Assembly (NCBI RefSeq): GCF_963678635.1 | Contig: NC_087071.1 | Span: 14,858,864 to 14,922,863, forward strand | Length of the DNA stretch: 64,000 nucleotides | Direction of reading: 5' to 3' | DNA from: Symsagittifera roscoffensis | Taxonomy: Eukaryota; Xenacoelomorpha; Acoela; Convolutidae | Shown here: in pieces, positions 21,982 to 32,721 of the stretch | Position numbering within the stretch: position 1 is the stretch's first letter | How the letters are laid out: each line of letters starts with the position of its first letter | Position numbers and translations under genes: made by a program | The notes under the pieces: generated by a model | The model's database searches: none | Seen by the model: the letters and a program-made list of their open reading frames with translations, nothing else | What the model was told of the DNA's origin: nothing

Positions 21982-23606
21982 TGCGAGTGTGATAAATGCG
22001 ACAAACGCTTTTCAAGCGAAGAAAAAATATACATGCATACGAGAACGCATCTGTTTAAAACTTGTGAAATTTGCAAGAAAGTATTTCCAACCCATTACAA
22101 ATTGAACAATCACAGAAAAAAATCATGCAAAACAAGACATCAAATGACAAAATCTGCCAAGGTGATTTCAACACTCAACGCAATTTGCGTTGTACAGTAT
22201 ATCCAACTCAAATGACAGGTACAAAAGCGGATTGTGTACTTTCGGTGGCACAAACTGCAAAACATGAAGATTCCCATTTTGCGGGTACTTAGAACAATCA
22301 AAGTGCAGCTCAAAAGTGCAGTGCGCAACAAAAAACACGTCAGTATTCAAAAGTTACAGCAAAATGATAAAGATAATCAGAAAAATGAGCGTATATTTTG
22401 ACTCCTGATCTTTTTGACACTATTTGGGACGATGAATCGGTTTTAGAATTTGTAAAAAATAAATCTCACATCACTCATTCGTTACTTTGACTTTGAGTCT
22501 CTTCTAACCAATTGGCGGATAACAAGATCTTTCCAATGATTTGTTCATACCTACTGAAAGATAACGCTTCGTAACCCAATATATACTAGTGTTTATTGCC
22601 ACGATAAACCTTTTTCACCTAGAGAAACTACTCAGTTCTTTTGTAAAGGAAGATACTCTGTTTTTAGAAAATTATTTTTTCGATTCTTCGCTGGAGTTAT
22701 CTCATTAAAATGCTGCCTTTCAATCTGGAAAATGTGATTTGTTTCGTTTTCAATTAAAGCTTATGATAGAGTATCAAGAAGCTCATCTAGACGAAATGCT
22801 CCAAACCAAGAAAAATTAAATCTACTATCCAAAACATTATCATCTTATATTGAACAATTACCAGTTTTTGGATTCAGTAGTGAAATTTACCTTCGGAATT
22901 AAAAGGTTTTAAGTTCGGATTTTTCTGAATCTTATAAATACTTTTTTAATCTCTAACTAGTTTTGTTTTTTATCCAAAATTTCTGTTATTCTTCTTATCT
23001 GTTTCAGCTTCACTTCGATTCAGTGATAGTAGCCAATTTTATGGATCGCTGAACTTATGGCGTGAATGCAAAAAAAACAATAATTTTCCATTTGATCACT
23101 TGAAAACTTTCGATTAAACTTCCGATACAACCTTGCCTCCTTAAGCTGAACTTTTTCAAATTTGCGCAACGGAAACACTTTCAATTCGGAATACGAAAAT
23201 TTTTGAATAAAAGTGGCAATCAAGAAAACGACCAAAGACGGGCGAGTAAAATTACGAAGTGATACAACAAGCATGGACTAGTGACTATTTTGAAACATTT
23301 TAATATTTTCTGAAATACTACACCAATCTAAACGTTCAGCTTTTGCAACGAGCTTTTCGAAAACTGAAAAAATTTATTTAATAAAGAATATATTGACATT
23401 GAGCGGTGCTGCCAACAAAACTTTTCTTAGATTCAATCGCGGAGAAGCTAATTTTTGATTGGGTTTGGAAGTTTTTGAAGCAGTTATTGGCGATGAAAAT
23501 TAATTTAGTGAAATCTGTAGTTGGGTACGATGCGAATGCATTAAATCTTTGTGCTATTGAAGTAATTATAATGACAGGACCGTATACTGCTATAAAGCAA
23601 TATTAG
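21982..23606 (+). pseudogene. decayed zinc-finger plus family-B DNA polymerase gene
   Basis: N-terminal part, 21,982-22,215: finger 1 is intact (CDKCDKRFSSEEKIYMHTRTH, C-x2-C-x12-H-x3-H minus one letter of context), and finger 2 (CEICKKVFPTHYKLNNH) ends in Cys. A third finger sits in the next frame. Then an exonuclease motif I, IRYFDFESLL, lies at 22,480-22,509; a stop-free stretch follows at 22,571-22,705; then LPVFGFSSEIY at about 22,863-22,895, matching the second exonuclease block of viral/organellar-type polymerases. At 23,406-23,606 is VVGYDANALNLCAI followed by MTGPYT, the motif A region (D-x2-x-L-Y; the Tyr is Asn here). At least four frame changes and several stops intervene, and motifs B and C were not found. 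Such zinc-finger/PolB fusions occur in Polinton-like and other selfish DNA elements of invertebrates. Confidence 0.62.
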
Positions 23607-24507
23607 AAACAGGTTTCAACAGAAGAGAAATCGTCTCCAAAGTACGTATACTTCTAAACAACATAACTCGAACAGTCCCTAGTGTGTTGTTTTGCCACAA
23701 TTTTGTTTTCACAAGTGAAAAAAGGAAAAAAAATTCCCGACGCGTGTTGTCAATCTTGTAAAGCGCGGAATTTTTTAAATTGCCACCCTAATGCACACAT
23801 TTATCTTCAAAATGAGGTAATGAAAACGATGAACTAAATAAGAGATTTCAAAATGATCTGTTGAAAAATTTTGATTTTTTTTAGTTTACAGCCCAATATA
23901 ATTTGCGAGAACCAAGAAAACGCGGGAACCAAATTGTCAGTAAGTTGCGCAGCAAAATATTTTTCATTCAAAGGAAAACACTTCTTACACTTTTCAAAAA
24001 ACTTCAAAGACAAGTAAAGTTTTTGTTGACGAAAAATAAAGTAGGCCTGATTTTTTTAAAAGTTTAAATGACGCATTGTTTTATATTAGGGTACTCTTGC
24101 GAACTGAGAGTGTGAGTGGAAACTTTAAACGCAGTATATCAGTGACGTGAGAAAGAGGTACCTTTGCAGTTCTTGAAAATAAACGAATTATATAGTCTTG
24201 CGAAGTTTATGGTCTTAAATAATGCAAAACATTAAATGTTGGAGTGTAAATATGATTTTCTAGGAAAATTTTTACCTCAGTTAATGATTAGAGTTATGGA
24301 AGCGGATATTGAGTTATTGTATTTGGCAATGAGAGCATCAGCTATCAATGAGTGTATGAACGCTTAAGGAAGCAATACTTATTCTGCATGGGTGGGACAA
24401 AAATGGAGCAATAAAGAATGTTTGCCAAAATATGTGTTTAGTTTCTTGCCGAGTGTTTGATTCGAGAAAGATATTACCTTTGATAGCAGATTACCTGGTT
24501 TTTCACA
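23607..24507. other. no gene recognised; probable decayed downstream polymerase
   Basis: This is where polymerase motifs B (KxxxNSxYG) and C (YxDTD) should fall. I could not find either in any frame. Short stop-free stretches exist but none is convincing. Confidence 0.35.
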
Positions 24508-24861
24508 GTGGATAGGACAGGAATAGAAACTCTATGCTTGAATGGTGAGCTTTATTGTGTCTACAATAAATCAGTGATTCGCTTAAAACGGCTTTACAAA
24601 TTTCAAAGAGAAACATTAGTAACCCTCTGGAAAAATACAGGAACGTGCCACAAACGAAAAAAGTTTATGAGGATACAAAATGGGGTTTCAAAATGTGGTT
24701 ATGATAAAAGGGTCCAAGATGTGGTTATGAGAGTACAAATTGTAGTTATGATAAAATCATACGGACAAATAAAAAAAATTCTCATATGTGTTTCTATCGC
24801 AAGCGATAGCCTAAATGATCACATTTCCACAAAACCAAAAAAAAAACTTGTAAGAAACTGA
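24508..24861 (+). CDS. hypothetical 117-codon frame
   Basis: Opens with GTG in context (no ATG at the first codon) and is Lys/Arg/Val-rich, with a small internal repeat (KRVQDVVMRVQIVVM, from DNA near 24,690-24,755). The first 60 residues have a plausible coding composition. It lies on the strand of, and downstream of, the polymerase remnant but shows none of its motifs. It may be chance. Confidence 0.2.
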   Translation: MDRTGIETLCLNGELYCVYNKSVIRLKRLYKFQRETLVTLWKNTGTCHKRKKFMRIQNGVSKCGYDKRVQDVVMRVQIVVMIKSYGQIKKILICVSIASDSLNDHISTKPKKKLVRN

Positions 24862-25720
24862 AATCTTGATTTGGTTTCATTCGACTACAGACGACGACTT
24901 TGGCTTAACTTCTTCTGTAACAAAATTGTTCGAAAAAACAGGCTCAGCATATAACTGATGCCTTTTTCTTTCACAACATTCTCTCTAAAATACCAAAAAA
25001 CTTTCAGGGTAATATTTTTCTTACAAATTTTTGAAACACAGAAATAAAATTTACTTTGGTTCAAACATGAAAAATCCTACCCTTTACTGTTAACTAAACC
25101 AACCATTGCAAAATTGATCACATGGTAATTGTTACTTTTCATCAAGCTTCTCGATTCTGATTGTCTGAGAAGTATTTTGAGTCCTTCGATGCTTCGACAA
25201 ACATTCGAAGCGTTGCTAAAGACTTTAAAATTTCGATAAAAACTTCGGGTATCAGTGTGCATATGATCGTCATGGTTAGGATTTTGAAAACTCATTCTGG
25301 TTGACTTCAGTTGAACAAAAATCTGAAGCGAAAAATTTTTTTGAACAAAAAAACTGGAGAAAAAAAATTTTGCAGTTGCGCGAAGAATAATCATAAAATA
25401 TTCTAAAATATTCCAGAACTTTGTATCAGTCAATTGAAAAGAAAAAAAAATGTAAATTTTAAAAATCGAAAGTAAATTTTAAAGAAAAACTTGTTTTCAA
25501 GTTACTTTTTGAACGTAGACCTGAAAAGAAATTGTTGGCAAGGCTCAATGTTTCAAATTAAGTTGTTCTAAGCTTTTCTACGAATAATAGACCGTTAAAT
25601 GCTCTTTAGAACTATTTATCGATAGTTATTCTTTTTTTTTCTAAAAGGTAATTTCTTCAAATAATTGATAGGGCCGAATCAAATAGTGGGTGGAGAAGAG
25701 TAAACAACGATCAAAAACTT
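24862..25720. other. no gene recognised
   Basis: A 118-codon minus-strand frame at 25,077-25,433 is Phe/Ser/Asn-rich without a domain. The rest is AT-rich with no repeat seen elsewhere in the window. Confidence 0.4.
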
Positions 25721-25726
25721 GTGTAT

Positions 25727-25960
25727 GAAAGTTCTAGAATAATCTGGAACACATACTGTCCGGGGTGAAACCTTATAGAACATTCTAGAACATTCTAGAA
25801 CAATCTAGAAGTTTTTGCTTACTCAATTAATGGGCCTTGCTTGAAAATTGGGAGTGGGAGAGTGAGCAGTGATCAGTTATATGTTTATGAACGTGTTGGA
25901 ACAATTTAGAAAAATTAATGAACCGTTTGAAACATTCTGCTAGATCTAGAACAATCTAGA
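25727..25960. promoter_or_regulatory. heat-shock-element-like cluster
   Basis: At 25,778-25,802 five alternating pentamers fit the HSF-binding rule GAAnnTTCnnGAAnnTTCnnGAA exactly (GAACATTCTAGAACATTC then TAGAAC), followed in phase by a further TAGAAG. A three-pentamer site (GAAAGTTCTAGAA) is at 25,727-25,739, and weaker sites (CTAGAACAATCTAGAACATT) are near 25,940-25,960. Such long perfect arrays are unlikely by chance. No gene start is identifiable next to it, so it may belong to a transposon or to an unrecognised transcript. Confidence 0.55.
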
Positions 25961-26229
25961 ACATTTTGCTCCTGCTCTTTTCCGCGCCCTAGTCAACCCC
26001 CCCCCCCCCCCCTCAGGGAGGGTTGCGAGGTGTCTAAACTACTGATACTCATACGTATTGATATTTACAATAATCTATATATTGTACTATGATACACACG
26101 ATGAGCAAAAATAAAACATATCAATCCATTTATAAAACCGGACCTAAAGATAGTCAGAATTACACAGTACAGAAGCTACGAAAACAAACGAAACTATATC
26201 CACAAACGTAGTATTCTTGAAAAAGTCAA

Positions 26230-27350
26230 GATGAAACAGAGCCGGATGCAATAAAAATCACAGCTGCAGTAGCAACACTGTACTCTATAGCACGATCAAT
26301 CACCTTCTCAGTTTTGAAATTTTTTGCAGTAGTGTTAAATAGAGATACACAAGCTCTCACATATCAAAAGGGTAAACAGCTACTCAAAAACGAACGATTT
26401 TTATCCAAAAATTATTGAGCCAATGCTTGATAGTGAGAACCCTAAAAGCATCTTAACCCCAAAAAGCTGGAATTGGAACAAAATGAAACTAGTACATAAA
26501 ACAGAACTTTTTTCCATCTAGAGTTCATTTTGCCCAGAACTAAACATTAATGCATCCAGTTGGGTACTAGAAACTTCAATGAATCAACCCTCAATACGTA
26601 AAACATCTATGGAAAAACGATGAATAGAAACAAATAATGTTTTCCAATTCAAAAAATAATTTTATATTAAGTACAACTTACGCGAGATCGTACATAAAAA
26701 AATGTACAGGAGAATTTACGGCTCTACTGCTTCCCTACACCAGGCAAAATTTTAAGTTGCTCCGAATACCCTTGGAACAATTCTTTCGCATCAAAATAAT
26801 TGCTCGAGTGATTTAATTTTTTGTGTAGAATCCAAATCATTTGCGCAAAAAGAAATCAAAAAACCAGAAAATCACATTCCACAGGAAAAAGTTGGTACAG
26901 AACAAATACTGATTATGTTTGAAATGTTCTCAAATTTGAAAGTGTTTATAAAATTTCAAAATCACTTTTGAAAGCACACTATGAGAAGTTTATTTTTGAC
27001 CGACTACAAAAATTGATTCGACATGACCGCACCGTTAAAATTTAAAGTAATGTTTTTCACTATCAATGCAAGGGTTACAGAGGACATACCTTTGTTTGAT
27101 GTTGTCACCAAACGTGGTAGAATGATAAAAGATAAAAAAAATGAAGGGAAGTTTTTCTTAACTTAAAAATACGAATCTAAACTTATCATGACAGTAGACA
27201 AGAATACTAGTTGCACATTAAACGAAGTTTCCTTGTTCGCTCCACAATTTTATATCAACTAAGCAATTAAGAACCAAGATAAATGTTACCTTATGAAATA
27301 TAGATTCCGTCAGGTAACACACGACAGTTTGTAGAAAAAAAAACATTGTG
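26230..27350 (+). pseudogene. decayed coding stretch of unknown function
   Basis: Across 1.1 kb, coding-looking peptides follow one another with frame changes: 26,230-26,418 (DAIKITAAVATLYSIARS, about 62 codons, then stop), 26,427-26,660 (SWNWNKMKLVHK and SSWVLETSMNQPS, stops between), and 27,023-27,345, where an ATG opens 47 codons (KVMFFTINARVTEDIPLFDV) and the same frame continues to about 27,345 with only two stops. Residue use is varied, unlike the Lys/Asn/Phe runs around it. No motif is recognised. It could be a further gene of the polymerase element (same strand, 2.5 kb downstream) or of the env-bearing element whose fragment follows at 27,728. Confidence 0.33.
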
Positions 27351-27727
27351 ATTTTACTCATGCAACAAATATTATCCCCACTATAAAATTAAAGTTATTG
27401 TTCCGACTATTGTAACAAAATTAAGTGAATATTTGTACTCGGGTGGGTTTTTTTCAGACAAATTTTGACTTTTTAACTAGCAAGTTTTGACGACATTTTT
27501 TAAATATCATTCCAAAGGTATTCTTGTCCTGAGTTTAAATTTGAAAAAACATTTCACCTTTGATCTTTTTTTCGTAAAGTTATGGCGGTTGAAAGATAAC
27601 CATTTTGGCCAACTTGTGATAGTTAACGTCTGATAGTTAACGCGACAAAAATTCTCAAATTCAAAAAATTCTTTCTATTTTATTACAGTTAATTTTTTCA
27701 TGTTATTACAGCTCCATAGACCTTAAA

Positions 27728-27920
27728 ATGCAGTCGGAACATTGTCATGTACTTTGTACCAGTTCTATGTGGTTCAAAAAATGCCATTAAGTGGAATGTG
27801 GTGCAACTTCATCCAGACGACAATAAATGTAATTTAACACCCTACTCATCGCAAACAAAGGCGACAAAAATTTTCCTAACAAATCTATAGTAAGAAACCC
27901 AAATGTCGATAAACAATTAG
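27728..27920 (+). pseudogene. fragment related to the envelope-like gene at 42 kb
   Basis: Translation gives SEHCH, then after a small insertion NVVQLHPDDNK and LTPY, and in a neighbouring frame RNPNVDKQL. The envelope-like frame at 42,029-42,388 (other strand) has SEHSHNVVQLNPDEDK, LTPY and ARNP in the same order and spacing. The DNA also aligns (AATGTGGTGCAACTTCATCC against AATGTTGTACAATTAAATCC). So a second, older copy of that glycoprotein gene left a remnant here. It is cut off at 27,923 by a MITE end. No longer coding. Confidence 0.6.
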
Positions 27921-27923
27921 TCG

Positions 27924-28560
27924 GAGTTGACCCCCATACACTGAAAATGCTGATTATACAATTCCATACATTAAGTAAATAGAAAATGCTCGTGATACAT
28001 TTTTCCCACAATTTTGAAAAATGGATGAAAAAAGTTATAAACTAATTTCTGCGACTCTTTGATTCAAATAAAACAAGCTGAAGATTAATATACAATTTTT
28101 GTTTTTTTTTGAAAAAAAAAGGTTATCATACCATTCCCAGTATATGGAAATTAAATGAAAAGCTTTTTTTGATGGCGACACATATAATTTTTTGGTTTTA
28201 CTTCAACCGAAATTCGAATTTTGTAGTTAAACAATAATTTTCAAAAAAAATAAAATTGTACTCCTGAATACACTCAAGTTGAAATTTTTTCTTTTTTGCT
28301 TAAAAATGTTTTTCAAAAAAGTTGAAAATTTCTTTTTTTTTCTGTGGCATGTTTATTTCGGCTTTGCCTGATAACTTGAAAATTAATTTTAAAAAAATCA
28401 TTGTTAAAAGTCTTGCCAAAATTTAAAAAGTTTGTTACTTTCGTTAAATCATTTTTGAAAAACAGCTTTAAGACACTTGAGGTGGTTTGTTATGCACTAT
28501 AAATGCAAAACCAGTCCAGCCTTTGTTGCTTTGAGTAAGCTAGGGGGTATTATTTTGCGT
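27924..28560. mobile_element. degraded, left-end copy of the CCCGGGTTGACC MITE
   Basis: Begins GAGTTGACCCCCATACACTG and tracks 20,608-21,300 in order (TTCCATACAT..AAGT, GATTCAAATAAAACA, GATGGCGACACA, AATGCAAAACCAGTCCA). It is more diverged than the copy at 20,605 and lacks the right end. It is an older insertion or recombination product. Confidence 0.6.
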
Positions 28561-29035
28561 TTGGTTACGTACACAAACCAAAATTTGCAAAATTAATTTT
28601 AGAAAAAGCCTTGTGGCCTTAAAAATTTGCTAACCTTTCCCACTAATAAAACAGCTAAAAACTTTCACTGTACAAAGATAGTACAAGAACAAAACTCCAT
28701 ATCAGAAGTTTTCTGACTCAGTATGTTTTTGACACAAAGGCTTTTTCTAGTTCATTCGATGAATCAAAAAAGCCTAACTTGTTTTAAGCTATTAATAATC
28801 AGTTAAAAACATGCTACCAAAAAGCCCTAAAGGTGCGCCAAAAATAGCGCCCATTTTTGCGATCGCGGTTGGGAAAAAATATTACTATTAGACTACTCTC
28901 GCTAAAACTCGCATGTGTAACAAGCACAACAACTAGCTGAAACACAATTTCTCAAAATCAAAACCAATTTTTTGATCTATTTTCGGATTAGGAGATCGAT
29001 GAAAACATCAATTCCAATCACGATCAAGATTTTTC

Positions 29036-29266
29036 ATTTTTTAAAATTTTTCTGTTTCTATTTCTTTAATTTGCGTTTATAGGCTTTATATGTTATTTTT
29101 TTCAATGATTTAATACTCTTTTGTTTATGGTAAGGGTTGAGTGAGAGCTTACGTTACCAATAACAAAAAAGTATTATTGATTGAAAAAAAAACAACATAT
29201 AAAGCCTATGAATGCAAATCCAGGAAATACAAAAAAGTACACAAATTTTAAAAAACTTTCACTCCA
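29036..29266. repeat. foldback element, two 105-bp arms, ~10-bp loop
   Basis: The left arm (about 29,036-29,142) contains TTTATAGGCTTTATATGTTA and AATACTCTTTTGTTTATGGTAA. The right arm (about 29,152-29,266) contains the reverse complements with a few changes. The loop is short (GGGTTGAGTGAGAGC region). A transcript would form a long hairpin of about 100 bp. Flanking 28,561-29,035 shows no gene. Confidence 0.7.
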
Positions 29267-30256
29267 CAAGAGAGAAAAAGAGAGATGGATAAAAACTACA
29301 TGAACGAAATCCAAATATGATTCAATTTAAATCATATGAAATTGAGCTGAAATCAGCATATTTTAACGAAATGTTCGAAAACGACCTATTACAAAATAAT
29401 TCCAAAATGAACTATCGGTCAAAATCTTATCAGGGAACCATCTTACATCACTTCAAAAATTTCCACTCTCAATAATCATTGCTTTTTTTTGAACTTTAGC
29501 TACTGTATTCAAGGAACACAATTGGATGGAAACCTCCAACTATTTGACGAAAATTGACAACTTTATAAATCTTAATCACAAAGGGACATTCATAGAAAAC
29601 GCGAGGACAACTCCAGGGACCAGTGTGTAACTGATCAAAAATGACGCGAAATTTTTGCAGTTAACTATGTTTCATTACTCACCTCGGCAGTCCGTCTTGG
29701 ACAGTCCGAAACCTATTCAGGATATCAATCAGAGTTTGTACAATTCAGAAAAAGCTTGAACTGCTATTTAAATTAGACGTCAATCATATCATCGACTTCA
29801 ATATTTTTTTTAAACATTTCTAAAAACCTAGAAAAAACTCTCGATGGGTGCGTATGATTCTGAGTTTTACTTACAACCGCTTCCTGCTTCAAATTTGTAA
29901 CTATTCGTGATTCATAAGTTCACCCTAAAAGCTTTTCGTAAAATTTAATGACTTTTTAAAAGTCAGACTGCTTTTTTAAAAGTCAGACTCAGAAAGAAAT
30001 GAACAAAATAATCTCCTTCAAACAACGCGTTTTATCAGTACTCCAGTAGAAGCAATTTAAGGAGGACTAAAATCAGCATTAGGATAACGAGATACACGAA
30101 TCTATCCTGCTAAAAATAGGTAGTATGACTAACAGACAGTGTACTTCATCAGAATTTACTCTAAAAAATAGCCACAAAATCTGATCTCGCCACTTTTAAC
30201 TTTGAAAGTTTGCGATTTAAGAGATACAGCTAATGATTGTGGAGAATGGTTTTTAA
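29267..30256. other. no gene recognised
   Basis: AT-rich sequence. The only structure noted is a short direct repeat TTTTAAAAGTCAGACT at about 29,954 and 29,974. Confidence 0.5.
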
Positions 30257-30264
30257 GATGAAAC

Positions 30265-30678
30265 CAGTAGCGGATTTAGATAAGGTGGCATCCGCCCCCC
30301 CCCCCCCCCCTCAGTAATTCGACCCCTGCCGACCCAAAAGGTCCCCCTTTGTATTAGTTTGAGATCTCCATTTTGGCTGTATGGACTTAAAATTTTTAAG
30401 AACGCGCCTTTGGCGCCAAAATATACTAATTTTGAGGGGGGGGGGGGGGCGCCGAAAAAAAAACATGATAATTTGGTGAACATTTTCAAAAAAAAAATGC
30501 CTAAAAATTTCTTTTTTGGCCTGTTTTTAAAAAAAGTTGCCTGCGGCGCAGAAATTTTGATCAAAATAAGGTCTTTATAAGGGTTTGACAGAATTCAGGA
30601 AATGAATTTGGTCTAACTAAAAACTAATTTGGCAAATTTTTGAAAAGCCGCCCCGAGAAAATCATAGATCCGCGCTTG
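30265..30678. mobile_element. hAT-type MITE, second copy with perfect 8-bp target duplication
   Basis: 414 bp, starting CAGTAGCGGATTTAGA and ending TAGATCCGCGCTTG. Flanked by GATGAAAC at 30,257-30,264 and 30,679-30,686. Shares the C-tract (C17), GACCCCTGCCGACCCA, GCGCCTTTGGCGCCAA and TACTAATTTTGAGGGG with the element at 4,499. It also has a G15 tract at about 30,436. The two copies differ at many positions and have unrelated duplications, so they are independent insertions. Confidence 0.85.
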
Positions 30679-30686
30679 GATGAAAC

Positions 30687-31262
30687 CGAATTAAGATTGC
30701 AAACCACTCGTTTTGAATCGTCGAGTAGAGACGAAACATCCGTACCGATTGATATAAATTTTTTTGGATGTGAATTTTCAATAATTTTTGATTAATCTTG
30801 GAGCGATGCTTTAACGACTAACATTGGAACCAAACATTAAAAAAATTTTAAAAATATTGGGCGACAAATAGTTGTCGCTGCATACACGACAGCTTTTCTG
30901 TCGGACAAAAGGTTAATCAATAATTGACAAAATTGAGTCGAAGATAACCGATTTCGATACAACACAAATGTAGCAAGGCAAACGAGCCGACAGAAAATAA
31001 AACAACACCCACAGATATAAAATTTGAAAAATTTGGTCTGCTAAAATTTTCAACTGTCTTGATTTTGTATTTTAAAAAAATTGTTTACAAGAAAAACATG
31101 CCAAATGAGACAAATTAATGCTGCGGTAATAAAAAAAAACTGTGCCAAGTAAGATAACTTAGAGCGGTAACAAAGCCGATAATACAAGAGCAGACACACG
31201 TGCTAATCGCAAGGGTAATGAAACAAAGGAAGATTGTTTTGATAGAAATTAATGACATGTGT
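30687..31262. other. no gene recognised; 3' flank of the NTPase-like exon
   Basis: Downstream side of the minus-strand exon ending at 31,263. No clear AATAAA on the minus strand was seen close to the stop. Confidence 0.4.
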
Positions 31263-32385
31263 TTATACGGTATCATACTTGATTTTCAGGAAAAAAAATA
31301 TAAGACCCTGACAGTTTTGATAAACATACTCCTCACCGTTTAGAAAGATCATGATCCCAAATTCCTCCTTTCTGTCAATGGTTTCTACGAACCATATAGA
31401 CATTCCGGCAACTGCAGCTAGTTCGATTGCATGTCGAGTAACCCAGGTTTTTTCCCGACTCCAAAATGTGTGTTCAAACGAAAAAGTTCTAGCTATCCAC
31501 TCGTAGTCAGCTTCACTGCGCACACTTGGATGCAGCCAGTTCTTACTTAGCGTTTCATCCTTTATTCGAAACTTGTAGAACTCTGATTGGACAGATTTTT
31601 CGTTAGCAGTGCTGAGGTAATCCAGCCATTTGTCATTTTTTTTGAAAGATTCCGGCACAATTAATCCAACTTCTAATTGAGCACGAGAAACTGCTCTCAT
31701 TAAAATAGGTCCGATTTGATAATGGATCCAAGTTTCTGTTGCGTCCAAGAGGAATTCATCCCAAACCACCAGTACGGATTTACATTCGGTACCACTAAAC
31801 TTTTCTTCTGGTTTTGCGAGACGTCTGTCAATGTAAATTATTACGTATCTGCCATCGGCATTCCAATTCTGTCCTATGAACGATTGCATATCACTAACTT
31901 CTTTACTTTCTGTCTGTTTGACGGATTTACTGGTGTAAATTAAAACTAGTCGGTCTGATCGAAACTTTGGGTTCAAGAAATCCGTGTCTTTAGCTATTTC
32001 TTTACACTCAGGCAAACTCTTTATATATTTCACTTGAATCTTTTCTTGCGTAGATTGAAAGCATCCTGCAACTACTTTCCCTATATGATATAAATCATTT
32101 TTAATATTACGGCGGGGAAAGTGATATTTGTCACCCACTTTCAGAGACCCATGATTCATCATACTGATGTGCTGGGAATTCCTGAACAAAATATGGAGGT
32201 ATAAACACTTGTATTCCAAACAAAACGGAGACTCATCACAAGCATCAGCTGCATCTTTAGTTGTGAAGATAGTCTGAGCAACCCAAATATATTTGGCGTT
32301 TAGAGCAACTATTGTGTGGATGAACAACAAAAAACTAAGGGCATCAAATTCGTCCAACATTATTGCATAGGTCTTCTTACTCCTC
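31263..32385 (-). CDS. C-terminal half of a superfamily-1-type helicase/NTPase-like protein (terminal exon, possibly a pseudogene)
   Basis: The frame runs 426 codons from 32,543, but a splice acceptor (TTTTTTGTTTAG, AG at 32,386-32,387) suggests the exon starts at 32,385; about 374 codons remain. From its start it shows a Walker-B-like strand (YAIMLDEFDAL), a following strand ending YIWVAQT (position of SF1 motif III), LFRNSQHISMM (motif IV style), an alpha/beta stretch with RLVLIYTSKS, then FSGTECKSVLVVWDEF and LMRAVSRAQLEVGLIVPE, which match the position and style of SF1 motifs V and VI in UvrD-like and Schlafen/DUF2075-like P-loop proteins. The Walker A half must lie in upstream exons (above 32,543), where I find none; a MITE fragment lies at 32,722-32,847. 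The codon mix is the most host-gene-like in the window. The precise family is uncertain. Confidence 0.52.
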
Positions 32386-32721
32386 CTAAACAAAAAATTG
32401 AATAAATATTCCCTCATATAATGAAATTTGAAGCTATTTTGCAAGGCTGATAACACTCTAGAACCTCGTGAGCTGCAATACATTATGAAGCAAAGAGCAC
32501 AGCATTCTCCTATGCGAATAAAAAGTTGTACAAAATGTACCATTTATCTTAAAAATACGACCCGCATATGTGATATTTATATAAGAAAATTTAGCAATGC
32601 GATAACGAGGCCAAAATGTGAATTTTTGAAAAGTAAGCAAAATTTACAACTGGCTGAAAACAGATTTGTCGCGGAAGTTCTAAAATTGCAGTTTTTCTTT
32701 GATTTTAATTGCTGTTTTGGA

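Larger units (their letters stand above)
19150..22475. repeat. large inverted repeat around the zinc-finger segment
   Basis: Left arm about 19,150-19,890, right arm about 21,738-22,475, in opposite orientation; roughly 730 bp each and clearly alignable with scattered substitutions. Both arms carry the zinc-finger coding sequence. The spacer of about 1.85 kb holds a basic 79-codon frame, a complete 939-bp MITE and a small frameshifted gene. The outer edge of the right arm continues into the polymerase; the left arm stops matching near the exonuclease motif. Confidence 0.75.
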
